Below, piece by piece: positions 9,801-16,707 of a DNA stretch of 19,012 bases. Source of the stretch: Prevotella sp. (lineage in GTDB: Bacteria > Bacteroidota > Bacteroidia > Bacteroidales > Bacteroidaceae); contig JAIJUV010000033.1 in assembly GCA_022732315.1 (NCBI GenBank), positions 1-19,012 of the forward strand, in the 5' to 3' direction. Both the position numbers and the translations under genes were made by a program. The notes under the pieces were generated by a model that worked only from the letters and a program-made list of their open reading frames with translations, did no database searches and was not told the DNA's origin. Each line of letters begins with the position of its first letter. Position 1 is the stretch's first letter.

Positions 9801-10200
9801 CGATGGTGCTATCCACTGGGAGATAGGTACTTGGACGATGGTGTTGAGGCCAGTTGAACTCAATGCCACCGCTAATCCACGGACCAGTCAAGCCCACCAA
9901 TGCCGGTTTGATGACATGATTATAATATACAAAGTGACGCTGCTTGATCTTATCGTATGCCATCTGCACACGACCGCCCAACTCGGGCAGAATCATCACC
10001 TTGATGTATTCATTCTCAATCCAGATGGCATGCCACTCCTTATCTACCTTTTCATCGCTGATACGCTCAATAACAGGATAAGGATAAACCACTCCACTCG
10101 AACCCTGATAAACTCGTTTCTCCAGGAAAATAGGATTCTTCTCAGGGGTTCCAACCTCATAAGTTGGAATCACCACTGTTTCTCTCCAAGCTTTAACCAT
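6880..10200 (-). CDS. DUF5107 domain protein with C-terminal TPR repeats
   Basis: 1106 residues with no signal peptide, so probably cytosolic. Residues 1 to about 450 look like the DUF5107 beta-sandwich, related in fold to aldose mutarotases and known from carbohydrate loci. Conserved-looking stretches include ILPELGGRVQMAYDK (70-84), GPWISGGIEFNWPQHH (106-121), TFLWWANPAVAVND (184-197) and GDFGQAWDRN. From about residue 480 the protein is helical with repeated TPR-like pairs, for example NALGLWYIRKCRFDKAEEYL and YYLGCLYYDKRQYELAIGYW. It starts 6 bases after the MFS gene ends, so the two are translated from one message. I infer a role in processing or sensing the imported sugar. The reaction is not known to me; the histidine, tryptophan and acidic residues of the N-domain suggest an enzyme. 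Confidence 0.85.
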   Translation of the reverse strand: MVKAWRETVVIPTYEVGTPEKNPIFLEKRVYQGSSGVVYPYPVIERISDEKVDKEWHAIWIENEYIKVMILPELGGRVQMAYDKIKQRHFVYYNHVIKPALVGLTGPWISGGIEFNWPQHHRPSTYLPVDSTIEENEDGSVTVWVNEMEKMFHQKGMAGFTLRPGKAYLEIKGRLYNRTNMPQTFLWWANPAVAVNDYYQSVFPQDINAVFDHGKRAVSSFPIATGTYYKMDYSAGVDISNYKNIKVPTSYMGVNSKFDFEGGYENDTQAGMLHVANHHVSPGKKQWTWGNGDFGQAWDRNLTDTDGPYIELMAGVFTENQPDFTWLMPYEEKRFTQYFMPYRELGVVKCANKDLIMNINMVDEDGKMTTADATGKVNFKLFATSKQQVKVVLRNDDGTVYYEKEAAVDPENLLDETVAVGDSSIGQLTFELTSPEGKHLLSWHAEPDEIRPIPDPAESALLPEQIKTNDQLYLTGLHLEQYRHATYSPVDYYEEALRRDPMDYRCNNALGLWYIRKCRFDKAEEYLRRAVKVLMKRNPNPYDGEPIFNLGLALKYQYKMDEAYDMFYKSTWNAAWQDAGFFSCAEISVMQHRMDDAEEEIESCLIRNTHNHKARGLKASILRLTGRKQAAIEWCEASLAIDRFNYHCLYELYLLTDDKKYMEQVAEMMHGMSNNYDELALDYVSTGLYAEALQIWQLAIEQGAVTPMTYYYMGWIGDTEAFKEAEKYASDYCFPNHAEASLALKAALSAFEGGADATLGSKANYYLGCLYYDKRQYELAIGYWQNSAAKDAQFPTVWRNLALAEFNKLHEEDTALVHMEKAFALDTTDARILMELDQLYKRMGKAHADRLANLQKYPELIAKRDDLLLEEITLLNQTGKYEEAMKKLDAHQFHPWEGGEGKVSGQYQLSRLELAKKALVANDNDKAITLLEQCLEYPHHLGEGKLYGAQENDFYYFLGCAYEAKGEKEKAKECWEKATEGPQKPAAAMYYNDAKPDKIFYQGLALIKLGRQDEANGRFYKLVNYGKNHLFEDVVMDYFAVSLPDLQIWEGNLNLSNQIHCKYMLALGFEGLGDKKHAERYLAEASALDVNHLGILSFKTLLELGF

Positions 10201-10206
10201 AATTAT

Positions 10207-11595
10207 TTAATGTTTTATTAATTCTTTTTCCAATTCCTCGAGCGATTTGCCTTTGGTCTCCGGTAACATCAGGGAGACGAAGAGGAAACCACCTAGACAT
10301 ACTGCACTATAAATCCAGAAGGTGCCATAACTGCCCAGTGCCACATTGAGCAATGGGAATGTATAAGTAAGCGTAGAACTTCCCACCCAGAGGGCAAAGG
10401 TACTGGTAGCTACCGCTACGGCACGCACCCTGTTGGGGAAGATTTCAGCTAAAAGCACCCAGGTAACAGGTCCCAGGGTCATCGCATAGCAGGCGATGGC
10501 TGCCACTACCAGGACTATCATAAACCATCCTGTAATCTGGAAGAAATAACAGATGCCCAGAATAAGATAGATGCCGCAAAGTCCGCCGGCACCCAGTTTC
10601 ATCAAAGCCTTTCTACCCCATTTATCTACCGTGAAGATGGCCACAAATGTAAAGATAACATTGGCTATTCCCGTTACCACAATATTGAAAAGCACATCAC
10701 CGATGGCATAACCTGCTGACTGGAAAATCTCCTGCGCATAATTGAAGATGACATTCGTTCCGCACCATTGCTGGAAGAAGGCAACCACCACACCCAGTAG
10801 GAGCACCTTGCGATAAGGTTTGCTGAACAAGGTCTTCAATCCTGCCTGCGAAGAATCCTTTTCGTTAGCCTCTCTCACGGCCTGCAACTCTGCCTGCGCA
10901 TAGCTGTTTCCACCTATCTTATTCAATGTAACGAAAGCATTCTTTTCTCTATTTTTCATAGCCAGCCAACGGGGACTCTCTGGAATGAAGCAAGCCATCA
11001 CACAGAATACTGCCGCAGGAAAGGCTGCCGCCCAGAACATCCATCTCCAAGCCATCTGCCCATTCCAGGATGCAGCAATATCTGCTGAGGAGAAAGAAAC
11101 TGGGATAGGTTCTGCTATCAGCCAGTTGGTTATCTGCGCCGCCAGAATACCAAGCACGATGGTCAATTGGTTCAAAGAAACCAGTTTTCCTCTGATGGAG
11201 GTAGGTGCCACCTCAGCAATATACATAGGTGAAAGTCCTGAAGCCACTCCGATACCGATGCCTCCGAAGAAACGGGCCACCAGAAAGTAGCTGAAGGTAT
11301 CAGCCATTCCCGTTGCTATCGCCGAGAAGAAAAAGATCAGGGCGGCAACAATCAGGAGTTTCTTTCTGCCGATACGGTCGGCAAGCGTACCGCAGAGCAT
11401 CGCTCCTATCAGACAGCCTATCAAGGCGATAGTCATCGCCAGACCTTGGTCTGAAGGGTTATCGGCTATCTGATAATACAGTTCGTAGAAGGGTTTGGCA
11501 CCGCCAATCACTACCCAATCATAACCGAACAGCAATCCACCCATCGCCGATACCAGACAAATGAAATACACAAATCCTTTGTTTATCGTTTCCAT
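10207..11595 (-). CDS. Sugar porter family MFS transporter (sugar:H+ symporter)
   Basis: 462 residues with 12 predicted membrane helices. Sugar-porter signatures are all present: GGLLFGYDWVVIGGA in helix 1, LADRIGRKKLL after helix 2, PESPRWLAMKNREKNA before the central loop, FFQQWCGTNVIFNYAQEIF in helix 7, DKWGRKALM after helix 8 and PETKGKSLEELEKELI at the C-terminus. This places it with XylE/AraE/GalP-type monosaccharide-proton symporters of the inner membrane. It is the first gene of a two-gene operon with the DUF5107-TPR gene and has its own promoter with the shared operator motif. The sugar cannot be named from sequence; galactose, arabinose or xylose would fit the neighbours. Confidence 0.93.
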   Translation of the reverse strand: METINKGFVYFICLVSAMGGLLFGYDWVVIGGAKPFYELYYQIADNPSDQGLAMTIALIGCLIGAMLCGTLADRIGRKKLLIVAALIFFFSAIATGMADTFSYFLVARFFGGIGIGVASGLSPMYIAEVAPTSIRGKLVSLNQLTIVLGILAAQITNWLIAEPIPVSFSSADIAASWNGQMAWRWMFWAAAFPAAVFCVMACFIPESPRWLAMKNREKNAFVTLNKIGGNSYAQAELQAVREANEKDSSQAGLKTLFSKPYRKVLLLGVVVAFFQQWCGTNVIFNYAQEIFQSAGYAIGDVLFNIVVTGIANVIFTFVAIFTVDKWGRKALMKLGAGGLCGIYLILGICYFFQITGWFMIVLVVAAIACYAMTLGPVTWVLLAEIFPNRVRAVAVATSTFALWVGSSTLTYTFPLLNVALGSYGTFWIYSAVCLGGFLFVSLMLPETKGKSLEELEKELIKH

Positions 11596-11626
11596 GCTAG
11601 TTGTTTTTATTTGTTTTTTCCGGGTG

Positions 11627-11634
11627 CAAAGGTA
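11627..11634 (-). promoter_or_regulatory. -7 box of the MFS-DUF5107 operon
   Basis: The minus strand reads TACCTTTG followed by C, 31 bases before the MFS start codon. No TTTG is seen at the -33 position, which fits dependence on an activator bound at the adjacent motif. Confidence 0.7.
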
Positions 11635-11656
11635 TCGCTTTTATCGGAAAGATGGA

Positions 11657-11699
11657 ATAGAATAAAAGCGGAAAAATAATGGAGAATCTTACGATAGCC
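11657..11699 (-). promoter_or_regulatory. Candidate AraC-family operator upstream of the MFS operon
   Basis: The minus strand reads GGCTATCGTAAGAT, then TCCAT (11679-11683) and TCTAT (11657-11661), 22 bp apart. The near half-site is 22 bp and the ATCGTAAGA core 52 bp from the -7 box. These are the same distances and the same orientation as at the GH35 promoter, while the rest of the two upstream regions differs. Confidence 0.6.
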
Positions 11700-11766
11700 A
11701 TTCTGATATTCATAAAAAATAGTGGTTTGCGAAGAAGTATAAGAAACATCAATGTATTTATATAAC

Positions 11767-11804
11767 AAAAAACCGTGGATGCTTCCTTACATCCACGGTT
11801 TTTT
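11767..11804. terminator. Bidirectional rho-independent terminator
   Basis: AAAAAACCGTGGATG (11767-11781) pairs perfectly with CATCCACGGTTTTTT (11790-11804) around an 8-base loop. It lies downstream of the minus-strand YbjJ-like gene and upstream of the MFS promoter region. It therefore isolates the sugar operon from transcription coming from 13051. Confidence 0.92.
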
Positions 11805-11863
11805 GTATTTTTATTCTGATATTCATCTCATTTTCACGAAATTCATCATGTTCAGGATATTCA

Positions 11864-13051
11864 TTATATTCTCTTTCCAACCTTTGCGGCAACAAACGCA
11901 ATCATCAAACCCAGACAGGCGGCGATGCTGATGGCTATGCGGAGACCGGTGGCCTCAGCAAGCCATCCGATAACCGGTGGTCCTACCAGGAAACCGAAGA
12001 AACTGATGCTCGAAACGATGGTGATGGCAATGCTAGCCTTGATGGTTCCGAGTTTTCCGGCGATACTGTAACAGATAGGAACCGATGAAGAGATGCCGAA
12101 ACCTACCAGCAGGAAGCCCAAGGTGGCAGGAATCAGATAAGGCAAGGCGGCAGCCAGCCACAAACCACCCACAATCAAACCACCACAAACCTTCAATACC
12201 TTGGATGGTCCGTATTTCGTAACGAAACCATCAGCCATGAATCTGCCCAAGGTCATCGCTCCCATGCCAGCCACATAGCCCGCACGGATAAAAGCCTCAT
12301 CGGGTTTTACTACAGATGAGAAATACACACCACTCCAATCGTAAACAGTTCCTTCACAGAACATGCCGGCAAATCCCATCAATCCCAGGAGAAAAAGAAT
12401 CGGGTCGATGGTCTTGAAAGAGAACTTCGGCACATCCTCCTCTTCTGCCTTCGCCGTAGCATCATCTACAAGAAAACGGAATCCGATGGCGATGATAAGA
12501 AGACTCATCGCCAGGATGGCTCCAAAGTGAACCTCTATCGGAAGCAGGGTATTGGCAAAGACGGCTCCGATGATACCGCCCGAGAATCCGCCCAAACTCC
12601 ACAAGCCATGAAATGAAGACATGATGTTGCGCCCATACATCTTCTCTACCAGGCAAGCCTGGGTATTGGTGGCGATGTTCATCAGATTCGCCATCATTCC
12701 GAAAGCCATCAGACTCAATATCAGTTTGAAAACCGTAGTGCTGCTTCCTATGCAGAAGAGCACCAATGCATAGAGAATTTCAGATAAGGCAAGCATCCTC
12801 TTGCTGCCAAACCTGCTCACCAAGACACCCGAGAAAGCCATCATCAGAAGCTGACCGATAGGAATGGCGAAAAGCACCGATCCCAACTGTCCGTTGCTCA
12901 AGTGCAACATTTGCTTTACATCCGGAATGCGGCTTGCCCAACTGGCAAACACCACGCCCGGCACAAAATAATAAGCTGCAACAGCCACTCGCTTACGGGT
13001 TAAATCTCCCAAATTACTCAAACTATTCATATTACTCAAACTTACAGTCAT
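11864..13051 (-). CDS. MFS transporter, YbjJ-like
   Basis: 395 residues, 12 predicted membrane helices, inner membrane. The N-terminal VPGVVFASWASRIPDVK, the loop VSRFGSKRML, and SSFHGLWSLGGFSGG in helix 5 are typical of the YbjJ-like branch of the MFS, whose substrates are poorly known. It is distinct from the sugar porters: the RxGRK and PESPRW motifs are missing. Two starts are possible, 13051 and 13030. The N-terminus reads SLSNMNSLSN because of an 18-base duplication, so the extra seven residues may be a recent addition. It is divergent from the SGNH hydrolase gene and transcribed alone, ending at the strong terminator. Its link to the sugar locus is unproven. Confidence 0.85.
   Translation of the reverse strand: MTVSLSNMNSLSNLGDLTRKRVAVAAYYFVPGVVFASWASRIPDVKQMLHLSNGQLGSVLFAIPIGQLLMMAFSGVLVSRFGSKRMLALSEILYALVLFCIGSSTTVFKLILSLMAFGMMANLMNIATNTQACLVEKMYGRNIMSSFHGLWSLGGFSGGIIGAVFANTLLPIEVHFGAILAMSLLIIAIGFRFLVDDATAKAEEEDVPKFSFKTIDPILFLLGLMGFAGMFCEGTVYDWSGVYFSSVVKPDEAFIRAGYVAGMGAMTLGRFMADGFVTKYGPSKVLKVCGGLIVGGLWLAAALPYLIPATLGFLLVGFGISSSVPICYSIAGKLGTIKASIAITIVSSISFFGFLVGPPVIGWLAEATGLRIAISIAACLGLMIAFVAAKVGKRI
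13013..13042. repeat. 12-bp direct repeat in the start region of the YbjJ-like gene
   Basis: ATTACTCAAACT occurs at 13013-13024 and 13031-13042, a period of 18, so the frame is kept. It produces the duplicated SLSN peptide and a second in-frame ATG. Confidence 0.8.
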
Positions 13052-13120
13052 CCTTCTTAATACCTTATTTTATATGCCTTTTAATATGCCTATTTATGTA
13101 CTTATTTATATTTGCGGCTG

Positions 13121-13128
13121 CAAAATTA
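13121..13128 (-). promoter_or_regulatory. -7 box of the YbjJ-like gene
   Basis: The minus strand reads TAATTTTG followed by C, a match to TAnnTTTG, about 69 bases before the first start codon. No good -33 TTTG is seen. Confidence 0.5.
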
Positions 13129-13173
13129 CAAAAAAATGCAGAAAAACACCGATATTTGAACAAAAAATGTAGC

Positions 13174-13201
13174 TTTGTTTAAGAAATTAGCCGTAACTTT
13201 G
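13174..13201 (+). promoter_or_regulatory. Promoter of the SGNH hydrolase gene
   Basis: TAACTTTG (13194-13201) fits the -7 consensus and lies 32 bases before the ATG. A TTTG at 13174-13177 is 16 bp upstream, somewhat short for a -33 element. Confidence 0.6.
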
Positions 13202-13233
13202 CACTTAGAAAAAGAATTAAAAACAAACTAGCA

Positions 13234-14100
13234 ATGAAGAAACAGACAATGATTACCCTGGCACTCGCCTTGACTTTGGCGATGCCAACCATGCCCGCCT
13301 TCGCCCAGAAGGCGATGAGCAAGAAAGAAATCGCCGAAAAGGAAAAGGCTTTCAAGAACCTTCAGCATCCCTGGAAGGGAAAGAAGGTGGCTTACTTCGG
13401 CGACTCCATCACCGATCCAAGAATCAAGGCATCGAAGGTGAAATACTGGGGATTCCTGCAGGATTGGCTCGGCATTACCCCCTACGTTTATGGCGTGAGC
13501 GGCAGACAGTGGAACGACATTCCCCGACAGGCTGATCTACTCCAGAAAGAGCATGGTGATGATTTCGATGCCATTCTCATCTTTATGGGTACGAACGATT
13601 ACAACAACGGTGTGCCTATCGGTGAATGGTATACGGAGACTTTCGACAGCGTAAGGGTAGCCCTTCACAAGCCAAGCGAAATGGTTCAGCGTCGCCATCG
13701 TCATTTTGCCATGGATGGGAACACCTTGAAAGGTCGCATCAACATAGCCATGTCGAAGTTGAAGCAGATGTATCCTACCAAGCAAATTGTGGTGATGACT
13801 CCTATCCATCGTGCTTACTTTGGAAGCAGCGACAAGAACATTCAGCCAGATGAGATGTTTGAGAACGTTCGTGGCATTTTCTTCGATGAATACGTGAAGG
13901 CGATTAAGGAAGTGGGCAATGTGTGGGCAGTACCGGTCATCGACCTCAACTCCCTTTCGGGACTCTTCCCTCTTTACGATGCTGGTGCCCAGATGTTCAA
14001 CAAGCCGAATACCGACCGTCTTCATCCTAATGATGCCGGCCACTCGCGCATGGCGAAGACCATCATGCAGCAGCTCTCTGCATTGCCTTGCGACTTCTAG
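13234..14100 (+). CDS. Secreted SGNH/GDSL hydrolase (esterase/lipase family)
   Basis: 288 residues with a Sec signal peptide (residues 1 to about 24, ending AFAQ). All four SGNH blocks are visible: block I AYFGDSIT with nucleophile S58, block II YGVSGRQ with a glycine, block III GTND (119-122), and block V TDRLHPNDAGH with D261 and H264 of the triad. Such enzymes cleave acyl or acetyl esters from sugars or lipids in the periplasm or outside. The neighbouring glycosidases make a carbohydrate esterase plausible, but it is separated from them by another gene and has its own promoter. No motif tells the substrate. Confidence 0.9.
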   Translation: MKKQTMITLALALTLAMPTMPAFAQKAMSKKEIAEKEKAFKNLQHPWKGKKVAYFGDSITDPRIKASKVKYWGFLQDWLGITPYVYGVSGRQWNDIPRQADLLQKEHGDDFDAILIFMGTNDYNNGVPIGEWYTETFDSVRVALHKPSEMVQRRHRHFAMDGNTLKGRINIAMSKLKQMYPTKQIVVMTPIHRAYFGSSDKNIQPDEMFENVRGIFFDEYVKAIKEVGNVWAVPVIDLNSLSGLFPLYDAGAQMFNKPNTDRLHPNDAGHSRMAKTIMQQLSALPCDF

Positions 14101-14161
14101 AGAAGGGGCAGCAGATATTGAAAAGTGTATTATTTCACCCCTATTTTATATTGAAAAAAGT

Positions 14162-14295
14162 GTAAATTTCCGCAGGGATTTGCCTATATTTTAGGTAAAT
14201 TTCTGCGTTTTTTGCCTATTCTTTAGGAAGGTTATCATATAAGTTGCCTATGTTTTAGGAAAGTTTCACTATATTTTTGCCTATGTTTTAGGAAA
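14162..14295. repeat. Four phased 19-bp palindromes upstream of the DUF4143 ATPase
   Basis: Copies of TTGCCTATnTTTTAGGWAA start at 14180, 14212, 14244 and 14277, so the period is 32, 32 and 33 bp, close to three helical turns. Each is an inverted repeat of the form TTnCCTA-N5-TAGGnAA. The first two spacers also share GTAAATTTCYGC (14162, 14195), which shows that the units arose by duplication. The last copy covers the -33 TTTG of the promoter. This looks like an operator array for a dimeric regulator. Confidence 0.85.
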
Positions 14296-14309
14296 AAAGA
14301 GTAACTTTG
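14276..14309 (+). promoter_or_regulatory. Promoter of the DUF4143 ATPase gene
   Basis: TTTG (14276-14279), a 22-bp spacer and TAACTTTG (14302-14309) fit the Bacteroidota promoter consensus. The -33 element lies inside the fourth palindrome. AGAAGG at 14324-14329 is an unusually good ribosome binding site, 8 bases before the ATG at 14338. Confidence 0.75.
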
Positions 14310-14337
14310 CAGCATAACTTAAAGAGAAGGAAACGTT

Positions 14338-15681
14338 ATGATATATAGACAATTGACAGAAGAACTCCAGAAATGGAGTGAAAGAGACAACAGGAAGCCA
14401 TTGGTTTTACGAGGCGCAAGACAAGTTGGAAAGACAACATTAGTCAATGAATTGGGTAAGAAATACGATATATATATCAAACTGAATCTAGAAAAAAGCT
14501 CAGATGCAGAAATCTTTGCCAAATCAGACAATGTAAAAGAGATATATCAATACATCTGCCTCAAGAAGAAAATTAAGGTAGATGAACGTAAGCGTACCCT
14601 ACTTTTTATTGATGAGATACAAAACGAACCAAAAGCAGTTGGTCTGCTGAGATACTTCTATGAAGAGATGCCCTGGTTGCACATCATAGCAGCAGGTTCC
14701 AGACTTCAAACCCTCATCAAGCAGCGCATCTCTTTCCCAGTGGGAAGAGTGGATTATCTATCCCTCCGTCCATGCTCCTTCCTGGAATATCTCGATGCTA
14801 TAGGTGAAGACCAATTGGCACAAATGGTGAAAGAAGTCAGCGTATCACCTTTATATCACGAGATGTTACTGAACCATTTCAACCATTACACCTTGATAGG
14901 TGGTATGCCTGAAGCCCTAGTGGAATATGCTAAGACTCATAACCTGACCAAGTTAGCCCCTATCTACCGTTCACTGCTTGATGGCTACAATGAAGATGTA
15001 GAAAAATATGCTCGTAATGAAAACCAAGTAAAGGTTATCCGCCATCTGCTTACACATGGCTGGGCAGAGGCAGGACAAACTATTACCTTCGCTCGATTTG
15101 GAGGCAGCAACTACACAAGCAAGGAGGTACATGAGGCTTTGGAAGTGATGCAGAAAGCATTCCTGCTCAATTTGGACTATCCCGTCACATCAGTGAAAGC
15201 CCCAGCTGTACCAGCCATAGCAAGACAACCCAAGCTAGTATGGGTAGATACGGGCATCATGAATTTCTCCGTTGACATTCAGACAGAATATCTGCAAGGC
15301 AATTCCCTCTTGGATGTATGGAAGGGGCATGCTGCGGAACAAATCGTAGCCCAAGAGCTGCGTATTGTTTTGGATCGCAACTTCCGCAACGAGCAATATT
15401 ACTGGGTAAGAGACAAAAAGGGATCTTCAGCAGAGGTAGATTTCGTTTGGCAACATCACTCACAGATTCTCCCGATAGAAGTGAAGTCTGGCACAAATGC
15501 CCATCTTCGCTCCCTCCACTCCTTCATGTCTCAGCCTGATGCCCCAAGTATTGCCATCCGCATTTGGCCAGGAGAATATAGCATAGACGAAGTGGTATCT
15601 CCTACAGGTCATCCCTTCCGCCTCATCAATCTTCCCTTCTATTATATGGGGATACTGGATAAGATATTGGAAATGGTATAA
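14338..15681 (+). CDS. AAA ATPase with DUF4143 domain
   Basis: 447 residues. Walker A is GARQVGKTT (26-34) and Walker B is TLLFIDEIQ (87-95, D92 and E93). A sensor-like AAGSRL and the family segment GRVDYLSLRPCSFLEYL follow. The C-terminal DUF4143 region ends in a nuclease-like fold with E366, D368 and E381-V-K383, the order of a PD-(D/E)XK active site (SAEVDF, then LPIEVKSG). Members are common in many copies in Bacteroidota and their job is largely unknown; defence, DNA transactions and toxin-like roles have been proposed. It is transcribed alone from a promoter carrying a palindrome array and lies next to a decayed restriction gene, which suits an accessory island. Confidence 0.9.
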   Translation: MIYRQLTEELQKWSERDNRKPLVLRGARQVGKTTLVNELGKKYDIYIKLNLEKSSDAEIFAKSDNVKEIYQYICLKKKIKVDERKRTLLFIDEIQNEPKAVGLLRYFYEEMPWLHIIAAGSRLQTLIKQRISFPVGRVDYLSLRPCSFLEYLDAIGEDQLAQMVKEVSVSPLYHEMLLNHFNHYTLIGGMPEALVEYAKTHNLTKLAPIYRSLLDGYNEDVEKYARNENQVKVIRHLLTHGWAEAGQTITFARFGGSNYTSKEVHEALEVMQKAFLLNLDYPVTSVKAPAVPAIARQPKLVWVDTGIMNFSVDIQTEYLQGNSLLDVWKGHAAEQIVAQELRIVLDRNFRNEQYYWVRDKKGSSAEVDFVWQHHSQILPIEVKSGTNAHLRSLHSFMSQPDAPSIAIRIWPGEYSIDEVVSPTGHPFRLINLPFYYMGILDKILEMV

Positions 15682-15702
15682 TTTATGCAAAATTGCATAT
15701 TT

Positions 15703-15721
15703 GGGTAGCCTTACGCTACCC
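15703..15721. terminator. Hairpin between the convergent ATPase and HsdR fragment
   Basis: GGGTAGC (15703-15709) pairs perfectly with GCTACCC (15715-15721) around CTTAC. A short palindrome TATGCAAAATTGCATA precedes it at 15684. There is no T tract on either side, so intrinsic termination is uncertain. The hairpin overlaps the stop codon of the HsdR fragment. Confidence 0.4.
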
Positions 15722-16487
15722 ATCCATATCCTTGCACCGCCATATCCACAAAGTGATTGAACAGCAGATTCGTCTTATCATTGAATGATACTCGGTCGTA
15801 ACTCATCGGCAAGTCTTCATTGAGCGATGTCTGTATCAAGGCAAACACCTGATGGCGAGGCTGTTCGTCCTTATACCAATCCACCACCATCACCTTCTCC
15901 TTCTCTGCCAAGAGTTTCTGATAGAGATTCTTCGAAGCCAATATCACCTTCTGCTCTTCCTCCTTTGTCAACTTGCGGTCAGACCTCAAAAGGTCGAAGA
16001 TTTCCAGTTCCTCTTCCTCCAATCCCAAGTCTGTGGTGCGACTCTGCTCCTTCTTCAAGTCAGCGATGAGCTGAAGCAGCATATCATAATAATCCTCATT
16101 CTCACTACCGCCAGCATTATATCTGTCGATGATATTCTTATATCGCTGAGAGAATGGAATGCGAGTACAATTCTTATTAATCAATTGCTTCAATGTTCGC
16201 TCAATAAAAGCACGCAGGTCATCTATCTCCAACGCCTTATAAGGAGTGCTGTTGATTTCCTTGCGCAATGCATCCACATCCAGTTTGCTCAGGTCAATGA
16301 CCTTGCCTTGATGGATGGTATATTCAGAAGAAGGATGAATATCATCGGCAACCATATCTCCGGATGCATACGCCGACACACTGTATCGGGGTGACATTCC
16401 TCTAGCTTTGGGAACAGGATCAAAATAGAAGCGGATTGACCTTCTTCCTTTTGCATCAAAATCAGCAAACCGAGATAAAATATTGAT
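15711..16487 (-). pseudogene. hsdR: C-terminal remnant of type I restriction subunit HsdR
   Basis: The open frame runs from just after an in-frame stop at 16488-16490 to 15711; the first ATG, at 16397, gives 228 residues. The text fits the C-terminal helical region of HsdR (DUF3387 type): KVIDLSKLDVDALRKEI, ALEIDDLRAFIERTLKQLI, the NCTRIPFSQRYKNIIDRYN block and EEELEIFDLLRSDRK. The N-terminal nuclease and the motor domains that make HsdR an enzyme are missing, since full-length subunits have about 1000 residues. No hsdM or hsdS is nearby and no promoter is visible. I read it as a broken gene. A short expressed protein from 16397 cannot be excluded, as the frame is intact over 258 codons. Confidence 0.75.
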
Positions 16488-16493
16488 TTATGA

Positions 16494-16643
16494 GAGAAAA
16501 ACTATGGTTTTAGGCATGTTTCGGGGCCTGGATACTATACAATTAAGCCAAAACAGCTTTTGAACATCATAGAAAAAGATATACCTGTTTTATTACCACA
16601 AATCAGACAACTACTTGATTCTATGCTAATTACAGAAGAATAA
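16494..16643 (+). pseudogene. 3' remnant of an unrecognised gene
   Basis: An open frame of 49 codons plus a stop begins right after a TGA at 16491-16493 and has no start codon near its beginning. It reads like real protein: YGFRHVSGPGYYTIKP, then KQLLNIIEKDIPVLLPQIRQ, and it ends ITEE. I do not recognise the family. Its 5' border lies within 6 bases of the 5' border of the HsdR remnant on the other strand, so both seem to have been cut at one junction. Confidence 0.4.
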
Positions 16644-16654
16644 GCAAAAATAAG

Positions 16655-16707
16655 GCGTGGCAATAAGTGGCAACACGTGGCAATAAAAACACGTCTTATT
16701 GCCACGC
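16655..16707. repeat. GTGGCAA tandem and inverted repeats
   Basis: GTGGCAATAA, GTGGCAACAC and GTGGCAATAA follow one another (16657-16686). CTTATTGCCACGC (16695-16707) is the exact complement of GCGTGGCAATAAG (16655-16667), and its inner part pairs also with the third copy to form an 11-bp stem with a 9-base loop. Such alternative hairpins may be a mobile-element end, a terminator or a binding array; nothing decides between them. Confidence 0.65.

Noticed and set aside
8884..10221. Long plus-strand open frame of 445 codons opposite the DUF5107 gene
   Set aside because: Antisense shadow of the DUF5107 region; rich in His, Leu and Ile runs that come from reversed codons, with no promoter.
14162..14295. 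CRISPR array
   Set aside because: Units are 19 bp with 13-14-bp spacers that are partly alike, there are only four copies, and no cas genes are present; the promoter overlap points to operators.
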